Source: Paraburkholderia ultramafica (GTDB lineage Bacteria > Pseudomonadota > Gammaproteobacteria > Burkholderiales > Burkholderiaceae). Taken from it: 64,000 nt of DNA. The stretch covers positions 1 to 64,000 of the forward strand of contig NZ_CADIKK010000010.1 of assembly GCF_902859915.1 (NCBI RefSeq), written 5' to 3'. This document shows positions 1 through 9,091 of the stretch, piece by piece. The notes below the pieces were generated by a model. It was not told the DNA's origin. It made no database searches and saw nothing but the letters and a program-made list of their open reading frames with translations. Numbering within the stretch: position 1 is the first letter of the stretch; the number at the start of each line of letters is the position of its first letter. The position numbers were made by a program, and so were the translations under genes.

Positions 1-1
1 C

Positions 2-616
2 CTGCACGCGGACCACGAACAGAACGCGTCGACCTCGACCGTGCGTCTCGCCGGTTCGTCGGGTGCGAATCCGTTCGCCTGTATCGCCGCGGGTATCGCC
101 TGTCTGTGGGGTCCGGCGCACGGCGGCGCGAACGAAGCCGCGCTGAACATGCTGGAAGAAATCGGCTCGGTCGACAACATTCCTGAGTTCATCAAGCAGG
201 TGAAGGACAAGAACTCGGGCGTGAAGCTGATGGGTTTCGGTCACCGCGTCTACAAGAACTACGATCCGCGCGCGAAGCTGATGCGCGAAACCTGCCACGA
301 AGTGCTGGAAGAACTGGGCCTGCACGACGACCCGCTGTTCAAGCTGGCGATGGCGCTGGAAAAGATCGCGCTGGAAGACGAATACTTCGTGTCGCGCAAG
401 CTGTACCCGAACGTCGACTTCTATTCGGGCATCGTGCAGCGCGCACTCGGCATCCCGACCTCGATGTTCACGTGTATCTTCGCGATGGCACGCACGGTCG
501 GCTGGATTGCGCAGTGGAACGAAATGATTGCCGACCCTGAACAGAAGATCGGCCGCCCGCGTCAGTTGTTCGTGGGTGAGACGCAGCGCGAAGCCAAGGC
601 GTTGGCGAAGCGTTAA
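2..616 (+). CDS. gltA: Citrate synthase, C-terminal part (5' end outside window)
   Basis: Condenses oxaloacetate with acetyl-CoA, the entry step of the TCA cycle in the cytoplasm. The reading frame is already open at base 2 and starts inside the [11 protein letters not shown] block of hexameric bacterial citrate synthases. It continues through GPAHGGANE (active-site His), [13 protein letters not shown] (second catalytic His and Arg) and YPNVDFYSG (catalytic Asp region), then ends with a basic tail and TAA. About 204 residues are present, roughly the C-terminal half of the usual 430. No feature suggests damage. A GC-rich hairpin follows the stop. Confidence 0.97.
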   Translation: MHADHEQNASTSTVRLAGSSGANPFACIAAGIACLWGPAHGGANEAALNMLEEIGSVDNIPEFIKQVKDKNSGVKLMGFGHRVYKNYDPRAKLMRETCHEVLEELGLHDDPLFKLAMALEKIALEDEYFVSRKLYPNVDFYSGIVQRALGIPTSMFTCIFAMARTVGWIAQWNEMIADPEQKIGRPRQLFVGETQREAKALAKR

Positions 617-628
617 AGTGTCGAGGCG

Positions 629-670
629 CGTCGCGGGGTCTGATGGCCGCGCGACGGCACATTTGTTTTT
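629..670 (+). terminator. Probable intrinsic terminator after gltA
   Basis: A 7-bp perfect stem (CGTCGCG at 629-635, CGCGACG at 650-656) follows the gltA stop, then a T-rich run at 661-670. The loop is 14 nt, so the structure is plausible but not ideal. Confidence 0.5.
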
Positions 671-950
671 GTGCCCGCGAAGGCATCGCGTCTTGCCAAT
701 CCCGTCAGCCGCTTGCGGCAACTTCACAGCGAAAAAGCAGCACTTAAGCGCATCGCGCAAGAACAAAACCCTCCTGCACGTCCTGTGCCACGGAAAACCG
801 CACAAAAAACCTCGCAAAAAAAACGAAACTCCCCTGTGATAAGTTCGTCTGACGCGGACAGACCCTCTACAATCGGAAGCGACCGGCCAGCACCGCGCGG
901 CAACCGAAAGTGAAACTGAAAGCAGAAGCGAACCCATAGGAGTGACCCTG
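671..950. other. Intergenic region upstream of the debranching enzyme gene
   Basis: Short frames here have no recognisable protein content. A TACAAT hexamer at 868-873 could be a -10 element for the next gene, but no good -35 is seen at proper spacing. Together with the gltA terminator region it is about 330 bases without a gene. Confidence 0.4.
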
Positions 951-3230
951 ATGCAGCAGCCTGAAGCCCTCGGTGGCGTGTCCCTCTCGGGCGGTGTCGA
1001 TCACCGTGAACCCGAGCCGGATGGCGCATTCATCCCGACGGAAAACCTCAACGTCGCGAGCGCCACCCAGCACGTGCTGAAGTCGGGCGACACCTTCATC
1101 GTCAACGACCCGCTCGGCGATATCACCGGCCACGACGACGGCCTGTTCGTCAACGACACCCGCGTTCTCTCGCAACTGCGCCTGACCTTCGGCGGCCGCG
1201 CGCCGTCGCTGCTGTCGGGCAGCGTCAGCAGCGACAACACCTCGTTCACCGCGCATCTGACCAATCGTCCGCTGCCGCCGCTCGGCGGTGACAGCACACC
1301 GGAAGGCGTGATCCACGTCGAGCGCGTGCGCGTGTTGTCGGGCACCGTGCTCAACGAGGCGATCGAACTCACCAACTACGGCACGAGCGACGCCGTGGTG
1401 CCGCTGTCCATTTCGTTCGCCAGCGACTTCCGCGACATGTTCGAAGTGCGCGGCCTGAAGCGCGACAAACAGGGCCGCGTCAAGCCGGCGCGGGTCGAGA
1501 ATCGCGAGGTGCTGCTCGGCTATGTCGGCCTCGACGGCGTGGCACGCAATGTGCAGATCGCCTTCGCGCCGCAACCCGACAAGCTGTTCGCCAACCGCGC
1601 CGACTACACCGTCAAACTGCCGGCGCAAGCGTGCGTGTCGATCTATCTGTCGGTGGCGGTGCAGGTCGTCGCACAGTCGGACAAGGCCGGCGCCGAGGTC
1701 TCGCAGCCGGTGCACGCGCTGAGCGAAATCCATCTGTCGCAAATCGATGCGGCGCGCCCGCGTGTCGGCCGCGCGGCGGTGCGCGCCGCGCTGGTCGACG
1801 CCCACCTCGTGATGCGCGAACGGCGCCGCGCGACCGCGCGCGTGCGTTCGAGCAATCCGCTTTTCAACGCATGGATCGACCGCTCGTTCGCCGACCTCGG
1901 CCTGCTGACCACCGATCTCGCGACCGGCCCCTATCCGTATGCTGGCATCCCGTGGTTCTCGACCCCGTTCGGCCGCGACGCCGTCATCACGTCGTTGCAG
2001 ACACTGTGGCTGCAACCGCAACTGGCCGCAGGCGTGCTGCGTTTTCTCGCCAAGCATCAGGCGCGCGAGAATTCGCCGTTTCGCGACGCCGCGCCCGGCA
2101 AGATCATGCACGAGATGCGCAAGGGCGAAATGGCCGCCGCCGGCGAAGTGCCGTTCGCGCTCTACTACGGCGGCGTCGACACCACGCCGCTGTTCATCGT
2201 GCTGGCCGGCGCGTATGCGGCCCGCACCGGCGATCTCGCGCTGATCGACGAACTGTGGCCGGCGCTCGAACGCGCGGCGCAATGGATCGCGGGCGTCTGT
2301 GACAAGAACCGTTACGGCCTGCTCGACTATCAGCGCGAGTCGGACGGCGGGCTCGCGAACCAGGGCTGGAAAGACAGCCACGATTCGGTGTTTCATGCCG
2401 ACGGCCGCTTCCCCGACGGCCCGATCGCGCTGGTCGAAGTGCAGGCATACGCGAGCGCCGCGTTCGACACGATGGCCCGCTTCGCGAAGCTGCGCGGCTT
2501 GCACGATTCGGCGGCGCAATACAGCGAGCGCGCGAAGACAATCCGCCAATGCGTCGAGCAGAAGTACTGGATGGAAGAGTCCGGCTTCTACGGCATCGCG
2601 CTCGACGGCCACGGCGAACTGTGCCGCGTGATGGCGTCGAATGCGGGCCACCTGCTGGCCTTCGGGCTGCCCACGCGCGAGCGCGGCGAAGCGGTGGTGC
2701 GCGCGCTCGACTCGACGCTGTTCCACACCGGCTGGGGCGTGCGCACGCTGGCCGCGAGCCAGGCGCGCTTCAACCCGATGGCCTATCACAACGGCTCGGT
2801 CTGGCCGCACGACAACGCGCTGTGCGCGCGCGGCCTGTCGCACTACGGCGGCAAGGCGGCGGCGGTGCGGCTGTTGCAGGCGCTGTTCCAGGCGGCGGTC
2901 AATTTCGACATGCGTTTGCCTGAGCTGTTCTGCGGTTTTCCGCGGCGGCGCGGCGAGCCGCCCACCGCGTATCCGGTCGCCTGTTTGCCGCAGGCGTGGG
3001 CGGCGGGCTCGCCGTTCATGATGCTCGAAGCGTGTCTGGGCATCACGATCGACGCCGAGCGGCGCGAAGTGGTGATCGAGCAGCCGATGCTGCCCGAAGG
3101 CATCGACTGGCTCGAAATCGGCGATCTGCTGGTGGGCGACTCGGCGGTGTCGATCACGTTCCGCCGCATCGGCGAGAAGGTGGTGGCGTCGGCCGAGCAG
3201 GGCGACGTGCGGGTGGTGGCGCTGCTTTAG
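951..3230 (+). CDS. Amylo-alpha-1,6-glucosidase / glycogen debranching family
   Basis: About 759 residues. The N-terminal third resembles the all-beta domain found before bacterial debranching-type glucosidases (blocks such as SGDTFIVNDPLGD and DGLFVNDTRVLS). The rest is an (alpha/alpha)6 glucosidase barrel with GIPWFSTPFGRDAVIT, GGLANQGWKDSHDS and a late AYHNGSVWPHDN motif. By family it trims alpha-1,6-linked glucose from branched polysaccharide in the cytoplasm; the true substrate is not shown by sequence. The ATG at 951 is chosen because TAGGAG at 937-942 lies 8 bases upstream; an in-frame GTG at 942 overlaps that site. The gene stands alone between gltA and a convergent SDR gene. Confidence 0.88.
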   Translation: MQQPEALGGVSLSGGVDHREPEPDGAFIPTENLNVASATQHVLKSGDTFIVNDPLGDITGHDDGLFVNDTRVLSQLRLTFGGRAPSLLSGSVSSDNTSFTAHLTNRPLPPLGGDSTPEGVIHVERVRVLSGTVLNEAIELTNYGTSDAVVPLSISFASDFRDMFEVRGLKRDKQGRVKPARVENREVLLGYVGLDGVARNVQIAFAPQPDKLFANRADYTVKLPAQACVSIYLSVAVQVVAQSDKAGAEVSQPVHALSEIHLSQIDAARPRVGRAAVRAALVDAHLVMRERRRATARVRSSNPLFNAWIDRSFADLGLLTTDLATGPYPYAGIPWFSTPFGRDAVITSLQTLWLQPQLAAGVLRFLAKHQARENSPFRDAAPGKIMHEMRKGEMAAAGEVPFALYYGGVDTTPLFIVLAGAYAARTGDLALIDELWPALERAAQWIAGVCDKNRYGLLDYQRESDGGLANQGWKDSHDSVFHADGRFPDGPIALVEVQAYASAAFDTMARFAKLRGLHDSAAQYSERAKTIRQCVEQKYWMEESGFYGIALDGHGELCRVMASNAGHLLAFGLPTRERGEAVVRALDSTLFHTGWGVRTLAASQARFNPMAYHNGSVWPHDNALCARGLSHYGGKAAAVRLLQALFQAAVNFDMRLPELFCGFPRRRGEPPTAYPVACLPQAWAAGSPFMMLEACLGITIDAERREVVIEQPMLPEGIDWLEIGDLLVGDSAVSITFRRIGEKVVASAEQGDVRVVALL

Positions 3231-3357
3231 ACCTGTGCTGAAAACCCGCGGAAAAACACGTTGTTGGCTCGCAAACGAAAGTTGGCCCGCACATCGGCAA
3301 GAAGTGGACGATGCCGTTGCGCGGCATCGCCCACACTTCATCGCATGGCTGCGGGTC

Positions 3358-4233
3358 TCACGCGCTCTGCCTGGGTTTCATCATGTTGTCCGCGGGTAGC
3401 ATGCCCGGTAGAGCCTCCACAAATAAATCCGTCTGTAACGCAGCGCCAGCCTGCACGTCGTACTGAGCGAAGTCCCGCACGCCCGCAGCCAGCAGGACTT
3501 CGTCGTCGAGAAAAAAGTTGCCCGAGCATTCTCTTGCCGGGCGGGTCAGGATATAGTGGGCCGCGTCAGCGACTATCTCCGGCTTGCGACACGCCGCAAG
3601 CATGTCCGTTCCACCAATCTCGTTTCGCACAGCAGCTGTCGCGATGGCAGTTCTCGGCCATAGGGAATTGACAGCGATCCCACGGTCTCTGAACTCGCCG
3701 GCCCACGCCAACGTGAACAAACTCATCGTGTATTTCGCGATGGCGTATGCCGGAAAGTCTTTAAACCACTTCGCGTCGCTGACCAGCGGAGGTGACAACG
3801 TGAGGATGTGTGGGTTAGGCGAATTGAAGAGGTGCGGCAAGCACGCTTGTGCACAGACGAATGTGCCTCTGCCGTTGACTCCGTGCATCAGGTCATACCG
3901 TTTGACCGGCGTATCAAGCGTGCCAGTCAGTCGAATGGCGCTGGCATTGTTGACGAGCATGTCGATACCACCGAACGACTCAACTGTCTTCGCGACTGCG
4001 GCTTTCACGCGGTCCTCGTCGCGGATGTCCACGACAAGCGGGAGCGCCTTGCCGCCCGCAGCTTCAACAGCGGCCGCTGCCGTATAAATCGTGCCCTCGA
4101 GACGCGGGTCCCGCTCGCCGGTCTTCGCCGCAATCACGATATTGGCTCCGTCACGTGCGGCTCTGAGTGCAATGGCGAGTCCGATGCCGCGACTGCCACC
4201 AGACATGAATATGGTCTTGCCAGCAAGGCTCAT
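3358..4233 (-). CDS. SDR family oxidoreductase, HSDL2-like
   Basis: About 291 residues. Rossmann-fold short-chain dehydrogenase with the nucleotide-binding GGSRGIG near residue 12, NNAS near 95, and a catalytic Ser147 / Tyr163-x3-Lys167 set (LSPPL and YAIAK). Blocks such as NIVIAAKT, GTIYTAA and LDTPVKRYDLM match the HSDL2-like branch (hydroxysteroid dehydrogenase-like 2), often placed in lipid metabolism; the substrate is unknown. The start at 4233 has AGGAG six bases upstream, so the longer upstream extension is not favoured. It is divergent from a PlsC-type acyltransferase and close to a broken second SDR gene, hinting at a decayed lipid-related locus. Confidence 0.88.
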   Translation of the reverse strand: MSLAGKTIFMSGGSRGIGLAIALRAARDGANIVIAAKTGERDPRLEGTIYTAAAAVEAAGGKALPLVVDIRDEDRVKAAVAKTVESFGGIDMLVNNASAIRLTGTLDTPVKRYDLMHGVNGRGTFVCAQACLPHLFNSPNPHILTLSPPLVSDAKWFKDFPAYAIAKYTMSLFTLAWAGEFRDRGIAVNSLWPRTAIATAAVRNEIGGTDMLAACRKPEIVADAAHYILTRPARECSGNFFLDDEVLLAAGVRDFAQYDVQAGAALQTDLFVEALPGMLPADNMMKPRQSA

Positions 4234-4628
4234 GGTCGTCTCCTGAACACTGAACACTCCCTGTAGCATACGCTGCTGCCGTCATCACGCCGTTGCCGAT
4301 GTAGACGTTGCTCGTGAAGCCCCCGCCACATATGCCTGCGTGCTTAGGATCTTTTCGACGATAAGCCTGGTTCGCCCGATACGGTTGATTTGCATGCCGG
4401 GACGGACCTGTCATGGCGTCCGGCGACCCGGCCAATGACTGGTGATGTCTGCGGGGAAGTGGCGTGAAGCGAAGAGATTGGGCGGCCAATGCGGGAGCGG
4501 CGGGTGATGCAGACACGAAATCGATACACTTGGAACTATGGTTGCGGGCGAACGTATCGCCGACCAGGCTGTCTCTATTGGTGGTGACAAAAACCTCCCG
4601 CTGTCAGGCTCATTTCATACGGCTCATC
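4234..4628. other. Intergenic region between divergent SDR and acyltransferase genes
   Basis: About 395 bases without convincing coding content. It should hold the promoters of both divergent genes, but no clear -35/-10 pair was recognised. Confidence 0.4.
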
Positions 4629-5339
4629 ATGCGCTCCGCGTTCGCCAAATGGCTGTTCATTGTCTACCTGCTCGGCAGCGGAACGCTGTACTCCGCGGGG
4701 ATACTGTTGCTATTTCCCTTCATCGGGAGGACCGGCCGCTACTGGCTTGCGTCACAGTGGTGTCGCGCATTGCTCGCTGTGATGCGCTGGCTACCCGGTA
4801 TCACATGTTCGGTGGACGGGCTCGAGCATCTTCCCGAAGAGCCATCAATCATCCTGTGCCGTCACGAATCGACCTGGGAGACGCTGGCGTTCATGGCTGT
4901 GTTTCCACGACGCATCAGTTTTGTGTTCAAGGAAGACCTGCTGCGCATCCCGTTTTTCGGATGGGTACTACGCGGCCTCGACATGGTCAGCCTGAATCGT
5001 GGCTCGGCGCGACAAGCCCATCAGGCAGTGACGCAGGAGTGCGCCAGGCGTCTGGAAAAAGGCGACTTTGTAGTCATATTCCCGGAAGGGACCCGGGTGC
5101 CGCATGGCGCGCCATTGAGATTGACGTCCGGCGGTGTTCGCCTGGCATGCGCGACCGGTGCGCCGGTCGTCCCTGTCGTCCACAACGCGGGGAAAGTCTG
5201 GCCAGCGAAGGGATGGCCTGACGGGCGCGGGAATATTCGTGTGGTCATCGGTCCAGCATTTTCATCGGACGACATGTCGCAACAGGAATTGAACCGGGCC
5301 GTCCACGACTGGATGAAAGCAGCGTTGCTGGCGCTGTGA
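4629..5339 (+). CDS. Lysophospholipid (1-acylglycerol-3-phosphate) acyltransferase, PlsC family
   Basis: About 236 residues. Likely transfers an acyl chain to lysophosphatidic acid or a similar lysolipid at the inner membrane. The N-terminus carries a hydrophobic segment (about residues 8-32). The family HX4(D/E) motif is His79-x4-Glu84 (RHESTWET), with the Glu variant seen in some proteobacterial members; the FPEGTR phosphate-binding motif is at 151-156 and a C-terminal VVPVVHNAG block follows. Start ATG 4629 (MRSAFAKW) fits the family length; the frame is open further upstream but that extension has no membrane or family features. The Shine-Dalgarno site is weak. Confidence 0.87.
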   Translation: MRSAFAKWLFIVYLLGSGTLYSAGILLLFPFIGRTGRYWLASQWCRALLAVMRWLPGITCSVDGLEHLPEEPSIILCRHESTWETLAFMAVFPRRISFVFKEDLLRIPFFGWVLRGLDMVSLNRGSARQAHQAVTQECARRLEKGDFVVIFPEGTRVPHGAPLRLTSGGVRLACATGAPVVPVVHNAGKVWPAKGWPDGRGNIRVVIGPAFSSDDMSQQELNRAVHDWMKAALLAL

Positions 5340-5385
5340 TGACTTCAGCGCGAAGACGCGCCTCGCATTTCTGCCGATATACGCG

Positions 5386-5921
5386 TCAAAACTTTTCCAC
5401 CCAAGGTCGCAGTTCAACTTCCCACGTCCAGGCGCTCCGGTGCTGCTGATGAATATGGAGATACTCTGTGGCTATCGCGTCCGGGTCCAGCCATTTGTCG
5501 TCTGCGTTGCCGCCGTCCGGTTGCGTCCGGCTACTGGCGATGCCGCCATCAATAACAAAATGCGCGACGTGGATATTCTTTGGGGCAAGCTCTCGCGCCA
5601 TACATTGCGCCATTCCCCGCAGCGCGAATTTCCCCATGGCAAATGGCGTCGACCCAGGTAACCCCTTCACGCTTGCCGTAGCTCCCCGTCGGGGGCGCCG
5701 AATGCGCTCTCTACGCGCTCAAAGAGCGCGGTGACCTCGTCTGGTCGGCTGGCATCGCAACTCAAGGGCAACGCGCCTGTCTCATCGACCAGGTCCGCGA
5801 GCTTGCTTGTGTCGCGGGCGGCAACCGCAACCTGCATGCCCTCGGCTGCAAACAGGCGAGCAAGGGAGGCGCTCAACCCCTTTCCCGCACCAACAATCAG
5901 TGCTGTCTCGGTTCGACTCAC
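5386..5921 (-). pseudogene. Short-chain dehydrogenase with out-of-frame internal deletion
   Basis: The N-terminal half begins at GTG 5921 behind a strong GGAGGAG. It shows the cofactor motif VGAGKGLSASLARLFAAEG and runs to ESAFGAPD, then hits a stop at 5667. The C-terminal half is in another frame (5386 to about 5680) and contains the SDR segment TPFAMGKFALRGMAQ and a HFVIDGGI tail. Family members have roughly 75 further residues between these parts, including NNA and the catalytic Ser. The junction near 5680-5690 therefore looks like a deletion of about 220 bp plus a frame change. It cannot make an active enzyme. Confidence 0.8.
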
Positions 5922-6199
5922 GGCTCCTCCGGATTCAATTGGGCACAGTGATGTGGAGTACGTCGTCTCGCGCTCTCGCGTAACGTTTCCTGCCTTTCCG
6001 ATTGTAGACGTTTGCAGCAAATTGCATTCAGGTACCGGGCTGGCTTTGACGAGCGGGGGCCCGCATGGGGAGCGCTTGCTGCGCGGCCCACGTTGGGACT
6101 ACCCGCCCGCGATGCCGACGTGGCTGAATCGTCGCTGTGGTCCGCATTTCGTCACATAGCGCTGGTATAAGCGAGGGGAGCCAACCGTGCAGGAGAAGG

Positions 6200-6475
6200 A
6201 TGTTGACGATCGCGCGTTCCCCAAGTCGTACGAGGCACCCCTTTGAAAACCTGTTTGTTGACCTTGGCAGTCACTCGCCCGACAAGGCGCTCGCGGTACT
6301 GACCGCGGCAATGCGAGAAGAACGATGTGACATGAACGCGTTTGAGTGGTTGTCGCAGGCGCTCCCCGGCGCAACGCTAAAACCAGCGCTGGCGTTTGGC
6401 TCCGTCAGTGAGCTCTACCGCTCGTACACGCGGCCTGCGGAGTTCGAACGACTAAAAAGCGTCCGACGCTTATGA
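6200..6475 (+). CDS. Hypothetical protein, 91 aa
   Basis: Not recognised. ATG 6200 is preceded by AGGAG at 6191-6195, a good ribosome site. The product looks soluble, with a helical middle (DKALAVLTAAMREERC) and a basic C-terminus, and no membrane segment. Its TGA overlaps the ATG of a 40-aa frame at 6472 (ATGA), suggesting coupled translation. It sits in an accessory region beside broken genes, so it may itself be a fragment. Confidence 0.45.
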   Translation: MLTIARSPSRTRHPFENLFVDLGSHSPDKALAVLTAAMREERCDMNAFEWLSQALPGATLKPALAFGSVSELYRSYTRPAEFERLKSVRRL

Positions 6476-6594
6476 ATAAGAGAGCGCATGGTATGGTGTT
6501 GGTCGACCCAAGTGCGAATCAAGGCGAGGCGGACAATCCGGGTTTGATTGCCGTAAGCCATGCCATCGAGATGAACCGCACTGTCGATCACTAA
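6472..6594 (+). CDS. Hypothetical small protein, 40 aa
   Basis: Very short frame starting inside the stop codon of the preceding gene (ATGA overlap). The product starts MNKRAHGMVLVDPSANQGE and ends TVDH. Its stop codon lies within the first copy of the 53-bp direct repeat. No family is recognised; support is only the coupling and its position. Confidence 0.33.
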   Translation: MNKRAHGMVLVDPSANQGEADNPGLIAVSHAIEMNRTVDH

Positions 6595-6640
6595 TCTGAA
6601 AGTCATTCGCTGACCAGGGTTGTCGCGAGGTGTCGAAATG
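6588..6640. repeat. 53-bp direct repeat, copy 1
   Basis: This stretch is repeated in the same orientation at 11918-11970 with one difference (G at 6617, A at 11947). Here it covers the end of a small plus-strand frame and the 3' end of a minus-strand GGDEF remnant. Confidence 0.9.
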
Positions 6641-7037
6641 AGAGCCGACTAGCGACAATGCTGTTTCGGCCGAGCCGCTTCGCTTCATATAAGGCATCAT
6701 CTGCCTCTCGAAGCAGGAGGTCCGGTTCGAATCCTTCCTGGTTGGCAGTATGCGCGACGCCGATGCTGGGCGTGACCTTGCCAAAGGGACTTGCCTCATG
6801 CCTCATCGAAGACGCCGCGACATTCTCGAGAATACGTTCGGCGGTCGCAATGGCGGGCGAAATCTCACAGTCTTGCAGAAGGACGACAAACTCCTCCCCA
6901 CCATAGCGAGCCAGAACGTCAATCCGCCGAATTGCGCTCTCTATGTCCTGCGCGAGCGCTTGAAGACATGCGTCGCCCTGATGATGCCCGTACTTGTCGT
7001 TGTAATTTTTGAAATGGTCCACATCGATAAACAGTCA
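6603..7037 (-). pseudogene. Diguanylate cyclase (GGDEF) remnant lacking its N-terminus
   Basis: Encodes most of a GGDEF domain: FIDVDHFKNYNDKYGHHQGD, an RRID inhibitory-site motif five residues before GGEEF, and the C-terminal EADDALYEAKRLGRN block. The catalytic residues for c-di-GMP synthesis look intact. Upstream of FIDVDHF the frame meets a stop (TGA) within about ten codons, and the first 30-40 residues of the domain plus any sensor region are missing. A GTG at 7022 could in principle start translation but would not give a complete domain. Its last codons lie in the 53-bp repeat, so both ends touch rearranged DNA. Confidence 0.75.
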
Positions 7038-7275
7038 CGTCAAGAGGACCGGCGTCGCACGACGCCCACTTCAAAAAGGCGAAAAGTTGGACTCGAAAAT
7101 TCACGAGCAGCTTTTACAAATTAGCCGCGATCCGTACCTTGTACGCTCTTTTTTAGGCATCAATCTGTCCGCTACATTTCTGACGTATGAGTAAGCTCCG
7201 AAAAGCGTCCTCAACAAGCCGGTCGGGCTCTCCGGCGGAAACGGTTTGTTTCCGCGCAACGCCTCGTCCTTCCTC

Positions 7276-7440
7276 TTATTCCGGCGCGTCTTCGTCGAAC
7301 AGCTCGTCCTTGTCCTCTGATTGCAGGATAGGGGCCACGCTGTCAGGTGTTGACGAGCCGTCCGGGGCGTCGGCCGGCTGCCTATCTTTGCCATCGTCAC
7401 GGTCCACCCCGCGCGTCTGTTCCTTTCTACCGTTTGTCAT
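7276..7440 (-). CDS. Small acidic hydrophilic protein, 54 aa
   Basis: Starts MTNGRKEQTRG at ATG 7440 behind GAGGAG with 6-base spacing, a strong ribosome site. The product is rich in Asp, Glu and Pro, probably disordered, and ends ELFDEDAPE. No catalytic family is recognised. It shares orientation with the PRC-barrel gene to its right, in a group of small stress-type genes. Confidence 0.6.
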   Translation of the reverse strand: MTNGRKEQTRGVDRDDGKDRQPADAPDGSSTPDSVAPILQSEDKDELFDEDAPE

Positions 7441-7563
7441 GGGATTCTCCTCAAAAGAGGCGGCAGCAGCCAGGCGGCACGGATGGCACACCGGGCGCTG
7501 CTATGCGTGCGCGACTATCTGACAGGCGGCAGATATCGCCCGAGCCGCCTGCCCACAAAACCC

Positions 7564-8034
7564 TCAGATATCCGTCATGTCTCTTCCGATGACATCGCGG
7601 GTAGCAGACCAGTACGGGTCGCGGTTGTAGTACTGATGTACGGTTGTGCCCCACTGCGCGTCCGCCATGGAGGGCCAGCGGTCCTTGTCGAACCCGGGCT
7701 CATTCTTGATTCGCTCGGCGGTTACGTCGACGAAGAAGCACTTCTCGTCAGTGTCCAGCGTCAGTGCGCTCCAGGGAATCGCGTGCAGTTTGCTGCCCAT
7801 GCCAAGAAAACCGCCCTCGGCGAGAACGGCGTATGCGATGCGGCCACTGCGCACGTCGAGCATGATGTCGGATATTTTGCCAACGTGTTCTCCATCAGAC
7901 GACATTACCTTGGTGCCGTCGAGAGTCGACGCCGCCATTACATCAGGCCCCGGCCCGTCGCCAACACCGCCGCCGACGATGTTCGCGCCTGTACTGCCCG
8001 TCTGTGGCTGCATTTTGGGGTCAAGGATTGTCAT
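7564..8034 (-). CDS. PRC-barrel domain protein
   Basis: 156 residues. A single PRC-barrel spans about residues 35-110 (ASTLDGTKVMSSDGEHVGK, then a GRIAYAVLAEGGFLG strand set and HAIPWSALTLD), followed by a Trp/Tyr-rich tail (WGTTVHQYYNRDPYW). Such stand-alone PRC-barrel proteins are common in Burkholderiales and are usually linked to stress; the exact role is unknown. ATG 8034 has TAGGAG six bases upstream. No signal peptide is seen, so it is probably cytoplasmic. Confidence 0.85.
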   Translation of the reverse strand: MTILDPKMQPQTGSTGANIVGGGVGDGPGPDVMAASTLDGTKVMSSDGEHVGKISDIMLDVRSGRIAYAVLAEGGFLGMGSKLHAIPWSALTLDTDEKCFFVDVTAERIKNEPGFDKDRWPSMADAQWGTTVHQYYNRDPYWSATRDVIGRDMTDI

Positions 8035-8551
8035 GGTCTTCTCCTAAAGGTTGATGCCCTCAGGCGCGCAACGCGCATGCCACAACGAAAGCCGGTTTTC
8101 GCTCATGGTATGCGGCGCCGGCTCCGCCTATTTGCGACGGCTGCAGGCTCGTGCGAGGCAGTCGGAGTCAGGGCTCACTATGGGTTAACCCGGTCGGCAG
8201 ATTTACACGCCATCCGCGCTCCCTGGCAATGAACAATAACCGCCATGAATTGGCGTGCGGCTTGTAGCGCCATGGATGCTCGTCAGCGCCCGTGCATTCT
8301 GCAGATGCTATGTTGAGCGTCTTGCAAACGGGAAGAAGTGGGGGAACTCCCTTCAGCGCGCTGCGGCGGCGTCTTCGTGTTAGCGAGCGGACCGCCGCTG
8401 TGCGCGCGGCAGTTCGGTTCGTAACGGCCGATGGTGAAATTGAGGAGCCGACGCCAGGGTCACCAGCGGCATGGGAATTGCGGGAATCAAGGTGGCGGGG
8501 TTGCACCGGCCCAGGCTGCAGCTGGTCGCTTTGCATACGAAGGAGACCGTC
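8035..8551. other. Intergenic region between PRC-barrel and Gly-rich exported protein genes
   Basis: About 517 bases. Frames in it have no recognisable protein content. It lies between divergent genes and should contain their promoters, but no clear consensus elements were picked out. Confidence 0.4.
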
Positions 8552-8848
8552 ATGCGAGTTGCTACGAAAGGAATCCTGTTTTCAGCGTTGATTTTGGGTT
8601 TATCTGGCGCTGCCTACGCGCAGGGCATGGGAGCAGGCGGTGGGGGTGCCGGTGCAGGCCAGGGTGGGACTGGCATGGGAACCCCGAATGCAGGCGGAAC
8701 TACAGAGTCAACATCTGGCGCGTCGGGCGCAAACACGATGGGAGAGTCGGGCGAAATGTCGCAAAAGCAGATGAAGCCGAAGATGCAGAAGAAGGGGGCA
8801 ATGGATGCGCCTGCCTCCGACAGCGGCGGAATGAAGAAGGCTTACTAA
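8552..8848 (+). CDS. Gly-rich exported protein, 98 aa
   Basis: The N-terminus MRVATKGILFSALILGLSG followed by AAYAQ is a clear Sec signal peptide with an AYA-Q cleavage site near residue 24. The mature part is Gly/Ala/Ser-rich and low-complexity, then Lys/Met-rich (QKQMKPKMQKKG). AGGAG at 8541-8545 gives the start. It is a small periplasmic or secreted protein of unknown role, similar in style to other stress-associated exported proteins in Burkholderiales. Confidence 0.72.
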   Translation: MRVATKGILFSALILGLSGAAYAQGMGAGGGGAGAGQGGTGMGTPNAGGTTESTSGASGANTMGESGEMSQKQMKPKMQKKGAMDAPASDSGGMKKAY

Positions 8849-9091
8849 CAGCGGTGCCGTTTGAGGCGTACCCTGCAATCTGCGAAGTCAAGCTCCGGGT
8901 TAGGCAGCGTTATGCGGCAGGTTGATGGGGAACGCTGGAAAGCCTCCGGAACCTCAGACTCCGATAGCTTTCATACGGTCGCCGACGTTGAGTTTGTCTG
9001 TTCTTGCGTTAGCTCTTGCGCCTTCCATCGAAAAGGTCGCTGTGCAACTTGATGAGTAGCTGGTCGTGAGAAACCTACCTGGAGTCATGCA

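Noticed and set aside
867..3341. An 824-codon minus-strand open frame
   Set aside because: It is the antisense shadow of the debranching enzyme gene, rich in Arg, His and Gln as expected from GC-rich antisense reading; no family content.
6718..6740. A perfect tRNA T-loop-like string (GGTTCGAATCC)
   Set aside because: It lies within the GGDEF coding frame (EGFEPDLLL on the minus strand) and no acceptor, D or anticodon stem can be folded around it.
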